In this document: positions 1-5,159 of the stretch, one piece after another
Numbering within the stretch: the stretch's first letter is position 1
Layout: each line of letters opens with the position of its first letter
Assembly: GCA_016777395.1 (NCBI GenBank)
Contig: JADHRO010000060.1
Coordinates: 1-9,973 of the forward strand
Reading direction: 5' to 3'
DNA: 9,973 bases
From: Chitinophagales bacterium
GTDB lineage: Bacteria > Bacteroidota > Bacteroidia > Chitinophagales > UBA8649
The notes under the pieces: generated by a model
What the model saw: the letters and a program-made list of their open reading frames with translations, nothing else
What the model was told of the DNA's origin: nothing
Databases searched by the model: none
Position numbers and translations under genes: made by a program

Positions 1-542
1 AAGCCCATTTTTTTAGCTTGGAATGGAAAGATATTTTTTCCTGTCAACATCATATCCAATGCTTTTTGTAAACCTACTCTTTTAGGAAGACGCTGAGTTC
101 CACCGCCGCCTGGCAACAAACCAAGTTTCACTTCGGGTAAGGCAAACTTTGTTGAAGGATGATCAGAGCACACGATGGCATGACAAGCAAGTGACAACTC
201 TGTCCCTAAACCATAGGCAGTGCCATGAACCGCAGCAACTATAGGCTTCTTTCCAGCTTCTAATTCTGCTAAACCAGCATGACCTTTCGATTGAATAGGT
301 CTAAAGTCACCAATTTTTTCAATATTAAATGCCTTGATATCTGCTCCAGCAATGAAATCTTTCTTTGCTGAGGTAATTATTACTCCCTTGATATCATCAT
401 CGGTTTTTATTTCTTCAAAAACCTCATCTAAGACTCCCATCATTTCGGGAGATACAACATTCATTTTCTCCAATCGGTGATCTAACCAGATTGTGGCGAT
501 ACCATTTTTCTTTTCGAGTCTTAATACGTCTTTTCTTGTCAT
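1..542 (-). CDS. fadJ: FadJ-type 3-hydroxyacyl-CoA dehydrogenase/enoyl-CoA hydratase, N-terminal part (runs off left edge)
   Basis: About 181 residues from the start codon at 540-542 are visible and the frame is open to the window edge. This part is the crotonase (enoyl-CoA hydratase/isomerase) domain. FIAGADI at residues 63-69 supplies one side of the oxyanion hole. GTAYGLGTEL (107-116) carries the first catalytic Glu (E115), and LPEVKLGLLPGGGGTQRLP (135-153) carries the second (E137). The LGLLPGGGGTQRLP wording is typical of FadJ/FadB multifunctional enzymes rather than of stand-alone hydratases, so I infer that an NAD-binding hydroxyacyl-CoA dehydrogenase domain lies beyond the edge. The enzyme would perform the hydration and second oxidation steps of fatty-acid beta-oxidation in the cytoplasm. 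It lies 114 bp downstream of the FadI-type thiolase on the same strand and is probably co-transcribed. No SD precedes the ATG. A single-domain hydratase remains possible because the C-terminus is not seen. Confidence 0.85.
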   Translation of the reverse strand, partial: MTRKDVLRLEKKNGIATIWLDHRLEKMNVVSPEMMGVLDEVFEEIKTDDDIKGVIITSAKKDFIAGADIKAFNIEKIGDFRPIQSKGHAGLAELEAGKKPIVAAVHGTAYGLGTELSLACHAIVCSDHPSTKFALPEVKLGLLPGGGGTQRLPKRVGLQKALDMMLTGKNIFPFQAKKMG

Positions 543-568
543 TGTTTTATTATTTACGATAGAAAGTA

Positions 569-588
569 CCCAGTTAGAAGTACCTGGG
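569..588. repeat. small inverted repeat between fadI and fadJ
   Basis: CCCAG (569-573) and CTGGG (584-588) form a 5-bp stem with a 10-nt loop. Read on the minus strand, the same spot holds two imperfect direct copies of GGTACTTCTA, the second with one extra T. There is no T-run after the stem in either direction, so it is not a convincing terminator. It could affect mRNA processing or be a protein site, but nothing in the sequence decides this. The rest of the 114-bp gap is A/T-rich and shows no gene. Confidence 0.3.
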
Positions 589-656
589 ATTTCACCAAAC
601 TATCAACTCTTTAAATTATATGTAATTTTAATATTGTTTTGCCCCACTCCGCCCAC

Positions 657-1937
657 TTAGTACTTCTTAATCAACATGGCGTGCCCATGGGCCCCAGCTG
701 CACAAGCGGATAATAAAGCGTATTTGCCATTTTCCGCATGTAATCTGTTTGCCGCTGTAGTTAACAATCGACTTCCCGTTGCTCCAAATGGGTGGCCAAT
801 GGATAATGATCCTCCCCATAAATTCAATTTATCAAAATCAACCTTTCCCACTGCCTTATCTCTTCCAAAGTTTTCTTTGGCAAATTCATCACTTTCAAGC
901 GCATTTATATTAGCAAGAACCTGCCCGGCAAAAGCCTCATGAATTTCTAAAACATCAATATCATCGAGCTCCAAATCGTTTCTCTTCAAGATTTCTGAGA
1001 TTGCATAGGCGGGACCCAATAACAATTCATTCATTAAATCTTGTCCAGTAAAAACATAATCAACAATTTCTGCTTTGGGGGTTAAACCTAATTCTTTCGC
1101 TTTCTCTTCTGTTGCCAACAATGTTACTGCTGCGCCATCGGTTAAGAAAGAAGAATTTGCAGCAGTAAGCGTACCATACTTCCTATCAAATGCGGGACGA
1201 AGTTTACTAACTTTTTCCATTTTGGAATCACCCCGTACACCATTATCCTTTTGAATTGCTTTAAATTTTGGAGGAAGGGCAACTTTGCATACTTCTTTTG
1301 CTAAATGACCATCATCCCAAGCCTTCGCAGCTAAGTGATGAGAACGAACGGCAAACTCGTCTTGCGCATTTCGCTCAACTCCAAATCGAGCAGCCATCAT
1401 ATCGCAGTCTTGGCCCATAACCCTATTCGTAGAAAACTCAGCAACTCGCGGCTTTTCTGGCAAGAAATCCTTGTAAGAGAGCGAAAAGATGAATTTCAAG
1501 GTATCGCCAAGTCCTCTTAATTTTTGCGCATTGAATAACTTCTTCCGCATTTCTCTTCGGAAGCCAATAGGTGTATCAGATGTATTCTCAACTCCACCTG
1601 CTATTGCTACATCGTATTGACCAGCCAACATTTCGACATAAGCATTCGATATTGCTCTATTTGCAGAAATACAAGCCATCGTAACTGTAGAACAAGGCGT
1701 GGTATTTGGAATGCCCCCAGTTAAGGCCGCTTCCCGAGCAACATTACTCGTTTGTAAGTTGGAGATTACCGTTCCCATAATCACCTGCTCAATATCTTTT
1801 GGATCAACACCTGTTTTGGTCAGTAGACCTTTTATAGCATAAGTCCCCAATTCGTAGGACATTAAATCCATATAATCTGTACCCGATTTCAAAAAAGGTG
1901 TTCGGCAACCATCTATTACTACTATTTTCTTGCTCAT
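657..1937 (-). CDS. fadI: acetyl-CoA acyltransferase (3-ketoacyl-CoA thiolase, FadI type)
   Basis: This 426-residue thiolase cleaves 3-ketoacyl-CoA to acetyl-CoA and a shortened acyl-CoA, the last step of beta-oxidation. The N-terminal nucleophile is C89 in STVTMACISANRA. The C-terminal active-site set is H333 (HEAFAGQ), H382 (GGSLSIGHPFGATGSR) and C412 (LLSACAAGAHG). The length and the insert around residues 130-165 match FadI-type enzymes better than the shorter (about 390 residue) FadA or AtoB type. I chose the start at 1935-1937 (MSKKIVVIDGCRTPF), which fits the family N-terminus. A longer frame to 1985 adds 16 residues that look unlike a thiolase and would cross the divergent promoter region. 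It is followed by the FadJ-type gene, giving the usual fadI-fadJ pair, and it diverges from a MarR regulator 54 bp away. I infer control by that regulator. Confidence 0.92.
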   Translation of the reverse strand: MSKKIVVIDGCRTPFLKSGTDYMDLMSYELGTYAIKGLLTKTGVDPKDIEQVIMGTVISNLQTSNVAREAALTGGIPNTTPCSTVTMACISANRAISNAYVEMLAGQYDVAIAGGVENTSDTPIGFRREMRKKLFNAQKLRGLGDTLKFIFSLSYKDFLPEKPRVAEFSTNRVMGQDCDMMAARFGVERNAQDEFAVRSHHLAAKAWDDGHLAKEVCKVALPPKFKAIQKDNGVRGDSKMEKVSKLRPAFDRKYGTLTAANSSFLTDGAAVTLLATEEKAKELGLTPKAEIVDYVFTGQDLMNELLLGPAYAISEILKRNDLELDDIDVLEIHEAFAGQVLANINALESDEFAKENFGRDKAVGKVDFDKLNLWGGSLSIGHPFGATGSRLLTTAANRLHAENGKYALLSACAAGAHGHAMLIKKY

Positions 1938-1948
1938 TTTTATTACTT

Positions 1949-1971
1949 TTGAATATTCAATGCGTGCATTG
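1949..1971. promoter_or_regulatory. overlapping palindromes, candidate MarR operator
   Basis: The 54-bp gap between the divergent thiolase and MarR genes contains a perfect 12-bp palindrome, TTGAATATTCAA (1949-1960). It overlaps a second inverted repeat, CAATGC-GT-GCATTG (1958-1971). MarR dimers usually bind near-palindromic sites of about 16-20 bp close to their own promoter. Both repeats lie just downstream of the -7 element predicted for the thiolase, so a bound protein would cover the expected transcription start. Operator function is inferred. Confidence 0.5.
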
Positions 1972-1979
1972 CAAATGTA
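1972..1979 (-). promoter_or_regulatory. candidate -7 element for fadI-fadJ
   Basis: On the minus strand this reads TACATTTG, an exact match to the Bacteroidota -7 consensus TAnnTTTG. A TTG at 1996-1998 (minus strand) lies 16 nt upstream, slightly short for the -33 element. The start of transcription would fall near 1965-1967, inside the palindrome, leaving a leader of about 28 nt before the thiolase ATG. I see no equally good promoter for the MarR gene on the plus strand. Confidence 0.45.
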
Positions 1980-1991
1980 AGACAAAAATTT

Positions 1992-2450
1992 ATGACAAAA
2001 AAAAAAGATTCACACAGCGCAGATGCCTTTTTGCATATCGCAAGTCAACTGGTTGTTTATCAAATAAAAACAGCTTGGTTGCAAATCCAAAAAATGGGAG
2101 ACAAAATTGCCTCAAAGTATGACGCGAGCCTATCTATGGCTTTTGTCTTAATGGCTATATTTGAGGAATCGGGCACCCCAGTCACCAAAATAGCTCCACG
2201 CATTGGAATGGAGCCCAACAGCCTTTCACGATTGCTTAAGCGTTTAGAAAAAAAGAACTACATCTATAAACAAAAAGACAAGGCTGATAAACGAATTGTA
2301 TTGATTCGCTTGACTGAACTAGGAAAGGACCGACGAGAAGTGGCGTTGCGGGCTGTTTTTCAGATGGAAAAAACCTTAATCAAAAAACTTACAAATCAGG
2401 ATTTACAAGGTTTTTTTAAAGTAATGAATGCTGTAAACACGCTTGGTTGA
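1992..2450 (+). CDS. MarR-family winged-helix transcriptional regulator
   Basis: This 152-residue protein has the MarR layout: an N-terminal dimerisation helix (about 10-40), a winged helix-turn-helix in the middle and a C-terminal dimerisation helix. The recognition helix is around residues 73-88 (PNSLSRLLKRLEKKNY region). The wing carries the family pattern DKADKRIVLIRLTELGKD at 96-113. MarR proteins are cytoplasmic dimers that usually repress neighbouring or divergent genes and are released by small ligands. Here the divergent neighbour is a beta-oxidation thiolase followed by fadJ, so a fatty-acid or acyl-CoA ligand is a reasonable inference, but nothing in the protein proves it. The start at 1992 places the N-terminus directly next to the operator-like gap. 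No SD is present. Confidence 0.88.
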   Translation: MTKKKDSHSADAFLHIASQLVVYQIKTAWLQIQKMGDKIASKYDASLSMAFVLMAIFEESGTPVTKIAPRIGMEPNSLSRLLKRLEKKNYIYKQKDKADKRIVLIRLTELGKDRREVALRAVFQMEKTLIKKLTNQDLQGFFKVMNAVNTLG

Positions 2451-2502
2451 TTGAACTTTCTTGTGCATTAACTTTTTCTTGAATAAACATTGAAAAGATC
2501 AC

Positions 2503-2533
2503 TTGAAATTCTAAAAAGAAAAAGCTATCTTTG
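2503..2533 (+). promoter_or_regulatory. promoter of the rpsF-rpsR-rplI operon
   Basis: TTG at 2503-2505 and TATCTTTG at 2526-2533 are separated by 20 nt. This is an excellent match to the Bacteroidota vegetative promoter (TTG, about 17-23 nt, TAnnTTTG). Transcription would start near 2538-2541 and leave an A/T-rich leader of about 28 nt. The rest of the gap from 2451 shows no gene and no clear terminator for the MarR gene. Confidence 0.8.
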
Positions 2534-2567
2534 CGTTCCGAAATTTTAAAATTATTTAATAACCATT

Positions 2568-2942
2568 ATGAATCAATACGAAACTACATTTATTGTAACA
2601 CCAGTTCTCTCTGATGAGGACGTAAAGAAGACTATACAAGAGTATATGGACTTTTTAAAATCCAATGGTGCTGAGATCGTTGAAGAAGCTCACTGGGGCT
2701 TAAAGCAAATGGCTTACCCAATCAAGAAGAAAACCACAGGTATCTACCATCATGTAGAATACAAAGCGGTTCCTGAAATGATTGAGAAGTTTGAGCTTTC
2801 CCTTCGTAGAGACGAAAGCATTATGCGATTCTTATCTGTTAAGCTAGATAAGTATTCTTTAAAGTATAATGATGACAAACGCGCTGGCTTAGTTGGTCGA
2901 AACAAAAAGAAACAAGAACCCCAAAAAACTGAGGAGGCATAA
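2568..2942 (+). CDS. rpsF: 30S ribosomal protein bS6
   Basis: This 124-residue protein begins MNQYETTFIVTPVLSDEDV, the usual first strand and helix of S6. It carries the conserved segment GLKQMAYPIKKKTTGIYH (about residues 44-61) and the RRDESIMRFLSVKLDKY strand near residues 84-100. S6 pairs with S18 on the platform of the small subunit. The core ends near residue 100, and the remaining tail of about 24 residues is Lys/Gln/Glu-rich and probably disordered. It is the first gene of the operon. Its last codons (Thr-Glu-Glu-Ala) also spell a strong SD for rpsR, and its stop is 2 nt before the rpsR ATG, so the two are probably translationally linked. No SD precedes rpsF itself. Confidence 0.97.
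   Translation: MNQYETTFIVTPVLSDEDVKKTIQEYMDFLKSNGAEIVEEAHWGLKQMAYPIKKKTTGIYHHVEYKAVPEMIEKFELSLRRDESIMRFLSVKLDKYSLKYNDDKRAGLVGRNKKKQEPQKTEEA
2931..2937 (+). promoter_or_regulatory. strong Shine-Dalgarno sequence for rpsR inside the end of rpsF
   Basis: GAGGAGG lies 7 nt before the rpsR ATG. AGGAGG (2932-2937) pairs fully with the CCUCCU anti-SD of 16S rRNA, and the first G could add a wobble pair. None of the other nine gene starts visible in the window has such a motif. In Bacteroidota the anti-SD is normally held by bS21, bS18 and bS6, and strong SDs before the bS21 and/or bS18 genes have been reported and proposed to give self-regulation. This site fits that proposal; its function here is inferred. 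Confidence 0.75.
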
Positions 2943-2944
2943 AA

Positions 2945-3211
2945 ATGGCGCAAAACAAAAACATAAGATTCCTATCAGCAATTAAGATTGGAAAAGAAAA
3001 GAAAAAGTACTGCCGATTCTTAAAGAACGGAATCAAGTACATCGACTACAAAGATCCAGAGTTTTTACTGAGCTTTGTAAATGATCAAGGGAAGTTGTTA
3101 CCTCGACGTTTATCAGGTAATTCTTTAAAGTATCAACGTAAGGTTGCACAAGCAGTAAAAAGAGCTAGGCATCTAGCTTTATTGCCGTACTCTACCGATT
3201 TATTAAAATAA
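2945..3211 (+). CDS. rpsR: 30S ribosomal protein bS18
   Basis: This is an 88-residue basic protein. KKKYCRFLKNGIKYIDYKD (about residues 19-37) and LLPRRLSGNSLKYQRKVAQAVKRARHLALLPY (about 51-82) are the S18 signature regions. The second holds the RNA-binding helices that sit with S6 on the 30S platform. The start follows rpsF by 2 nt and is preceded by an unusually strong SD. In Bacteroidota ribosomes S18, with S6 and S21, helps hide the 16S anti-SD, so the S18 level could feed back on its own translation. This mechanism is known as a proposal for the phylum and is inferred here. Confidence 0.97.
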   Translation: MAQNKNIRFLSAIKIGKEKKKYCRFLKNGIKYIDYKDPEFLLSFVNDQGKLLPRRLSGNSLKYQRKVAQAVKRARHLALLPYSTDLLK

Positions 3212-3227
3212 GCTAAAATCAATTACA

Positions 3228-3677
3228 ATGGACATTATACTAAAAGAGAGAGTTATTGGTTTAGGAGAAAAGGATGCTTTAGTAACGGTTAAAACTGGGT
3301 ATGGAAGAAACTATTTGATCCCTCAAGGTTTGGCTATGATTGCTAACGCGACCAATAAAAAAATATTAGCAAACAACCTCAAGTTTAAAGACAAACGAGA
3401 AGCATCTATCATCGCTGAATACAAAGAAATTTCAGTTGTTTTGAAAAGCGCTGCAGTGAATGTGGGAGCTAAGATTGGTACAACCGATAAAATTTTTGGT
3501 AAAATTACTACTCACCATTTAGCTGAAGCAATTAAGACTCAGTTGGGTGTTGAAGTGGATAGAAGAAAAATAACTATTCAAGGTGATGAAATCAAAACTT
3601 TAGGTGAATACGTGGCAACTCTAGATTTACACGAGCAAGTGCAAGCAGAAGTTAAATTTAATGTTGTTGCTGAATAG
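3228..3677 (+). CDS. rplI: 50S ribosomal protein bL9
   Basis: This 149-residue protein has the normal L9 length. The N-terminal RNA-binding domain reads MDIILKERVIGLG, followed by VKTGYGRNYLIPQGLA (about residues 21-36), the L9 signature. A long linking helix follows (about residues 43-75), then the C-terminal domain with KIFGKITTHHLAEAI (about 88-102) and the ending VQAEVKFNVV. L9 binds 23S rRNA at the base of the L1 stalk and projects outward from the ribosome. It is the last gene of the rpsF operon, 16 nt after rpsR, has no SD, and is followed 27 nt downstream by a strong terminator. Confidence 0.97.
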   Translation: MDIILKERVIGLGEKDALVTVKTGYGRNYLIPQGLAMIANATNKKILANNLKFKDKREASIIAEYKEISVVLKSAAVNVGAKIGTTDKIFGKITTHHLAEAIKTQLGVEVDRRKITIQGDEIKTLGEYVATLDLHEQVQAEVKFNVVAE

Positions 3678-3704
3678 TTAACACTAAGACTAGATATATT
3701 ATTT

Positions 3705-3736
3705 AAAAAGCCCTCCGAATTTTCGGGGGGCTTTTT
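3705..3736. terminator. bidirectional intrinsic terminator between rplI and the permease gene
   Basis: A 14-bp stem (3705-3718 with 3723-3736, one G-U pair) closes a 4-nt loop. Its core is GCCCTCCGA/TCGGGGGGC, flanked by five A on the left and five T on the right. It can therefore work for the ribosomal operon on the plus strand and for the convergent permease gene on the minus strand, whose stop is 56 nt away. Confidence 0.93.
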
Positions 3737-3792
3737 GTTTTGAATACTAATTGAGTAGCTCTTTATAGTAATTTTACTCCGTATCGTAGTAT

Positions 3793-5019
3793 CTATTCAT
3801 ATCTCAAGGCATCGACAGGATTTAACTTACTAGCCCGATACGCGGGAAATAATCCAGCCAGTAAACCAATCATCGTACAAAAAACAATCCCACCTATTAC
3901 CCAATCAATGGCTAGAGTAAACTTTGAGTCCAAGACAAATACAGCAATCAAATTACCTAATATTAATCCTAAAACAACCCCTACCAATCCACCAAAAACA
4001 CAGATTGTTATTGCCTCTAACAAAAATTGCATAAATACAGTACGACTTGTTGCTCCTAAGGATTTACTCAGCCCTATCTCCCTTGTTCGCTCGTTAACAG
4101 ACACGAGCATAATATTCATCAAACCTACCCCCGCTCCCAGTAAGGTTAAAAACCCTATAACCCCCGTAGCAATTTCAATAAATGATATTTGTTCCAAGTA
4201 TGTGTTGGCTAGTTTATCACTGCGAACAATACTGAAATTATTTTCATCTAAAGCACCAAGCTTTTTCACATTACGCATTAGTCCTTCTGCTTCTGCTATT
4301 GCTTTTTCAATTAAATCTGAATTTGTAGCCTCTATAATTATATTAAAACTGGCTTGACTTAAATCAAAATCTTTTCGTGCATTAGTATATGGAATTAAAG
4401 CAAAATTATCGTTCTTGCCAGCTGATGCTCCTTTAGACTCAAGCATACCAACGACCATGTATTTTTTGCCATCGATTAGAATCTTACTCCCCACTACAGA
4501 GTCCGCTGCAGGATACACTTTAGCCGCAGCATCATACCCCAAAATACAAACACCAGAACCATTGAGCATTTCCATTTCGGTAAAATTTCTTCCTGCAGCA
4601 ATATTTTTACCGGCAATATCTATATACATCAAATCTCCTGCTTCAATACTTACATTTGGATTGGACTCCTTGAACTTACTTTTTAGTGTAATATTTTTAT
4701 CCACCGTGGTATTCAAAGATAAACCTGCAGGAAAGGTATATTTCTTCGCAAATGATTCCGCTTCAGCGTATGTAATTATCTTTAAATCCGAATTGGATGA
4801 TCGTCTTCTAGTAACACTACCCTCCTTTTGAATAGTAAAAGCCCCTGCACCCAATTCAATGAAATTTTCAGTTATATTTCCTCGGATAGCATCAATACAA
4901 GTAAATATAATTATCAATGCCATTATCCCAAAAGAAATTATGAGCAAAGTAAGTATACTTCTCAAGCGGTTTGCCCTCAGTGCAGAAAATGCAAGCTTAA
5001 TATATTCACTAAAATTCAC
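3793..5019 (-). CDS. ABC transporter permease, MacB/FtsX family
   Basis: This 408-residue inner-membrane protein has the MacB permease layout. There is one N-terminal membrane helix (about residues 20-45), a large periplasmic domain (about 46-275, MacB_PCD-like), and three C-terminal helices near 282-308, 329-362 and 370-393. NERTREIGLSKSLGAT (309-324) is the FtsX-family coupling region that contacts the ATPase. The end PAYRASKLNPVDALRYE (392-408) is the standard family tail. Such permeases pair with a LolD/MacB-type ATPase and act in lipoprotein transport, peptide or drug efflux, or envelope stress. No ATPase gene is visible here, so the substrate is unknown. The start is GTG at 5017-5019. 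An in-frame TAA lies three codons upstream and no ATG is available before residue 33, which would remove most of helix 1. Confidence 0.9.
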   Translation of the reverse strand: MNFSEYIKLAFSALRANRLRSILTLLIISFGIMALIIIFTCIDAIRGNITENFIELGAGAFTIQKEGSVTRRRSSNSDLKIITYAEAESFAKKYTFPAGLSLNTTVDKNITLKSKFKESNPNVSIEAGDLMYIDIAGKNIAAGRNFTEMEMLNGSGVCILGYDAAAKVYPAADSVVGSKILIDGKKYMVVGMLESKGASAGKNDNFALIPYTNARKDFDLSQASFNIIIEATNSDLIEKAIAEAEGLMRNVKKLGALDENNFSIVRSDKLANTYLEQISFIEIATGVIGFLTLLGAGVGLMNIMLVSVNERTREIGLSKSLGATSRTVFMQFLLEAITICVFGGLVGVVLGLILGNLIAVFVLDSKFTLAIDWVIGGIVFCTMIGLLAGLFPAYRASKLNPVDALRYE

Positions 5020-5023
5020 GCTA

Positions 5024-5031
5024 CAAATTTA
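5024..5031 (-). promoter_or_regulatory. possible -7 element for the permease gene
   Basis: On the minus strand this reads TAAATTTG, matching TAnnTTTG. It ends only 4 nt before the GTG start, so a transcript from it would be leaderless or nearly so. No -33 TTG occurs at the expected distance. In A/T-rich sequence this may be a chance match. Confidence 0.2.
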
Positions 5032-5049
5032 AAGCTTTTTAAAAGCTTT
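5031..5049. repeat. perfect inverted repeat upstream of the permease gene
   Basis: AAAGCTTTT (5031-5039) and AAAAGCTTT (5041-5049) are perfect 9-bp arms separated by one T. On the plus strand a T-rich tract (to 5061) follows, so it could act as a weak terminator for transcription entering from the left. On the minus strand it sits just before the permease start and could be an operator. Low sequence complexity weakens both readings. Confidence 0.4.
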
Positions 5050-5113
5050 CTTTCTTTTTTTATTGGTCAATTACTTAATGCTACAAATCCTTAAAATTAT
5101 CTTATGCAAGTTG

Positions 5114-5121
5114 TATCTTTG
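5114..5121 (+). promoter_or_regulatory. -7 promoter element of aconitase
   Basis: TATCTTTG is identical to the -7 element of the rpsF promoter in this window. No clean TTG lies about 20 nt upstream, where the sequence is TTAAAA, so the -33 part is weak. Transcription from about 5127 would give a leader of about 33 nt before the ATG at 5160. The weak -33 may mean activation by another factor, which is an inference. Confidence 0.65.
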
Positions 5122-5159
5122 CTTGGCACAATTTACACAACCTAAAACGAAAGAATAAT

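Noticed and set aside
676..942. Plus-strand open frames antisense to the thiolase, permease and S6 genes
   Set aside because: They mirror well-supported genes on the other strand, have low-complexity translations and match no family I know.
1938..1985. N-terminal extension of the thiolase to 1985
   Set aside because: The 16 extra residues do not fit the family N-terminus and would put the coding region across the promoter and palindromes.
2534..2567. S6:S18-binding leader RNA before rpsF
   Set aside because: The leader after the predicted start is only about 28 nt and A/T-rich. It contains CCG (2538-2540) but no stem able to present it in the known motif, so control is more likely through the rpsR SD.
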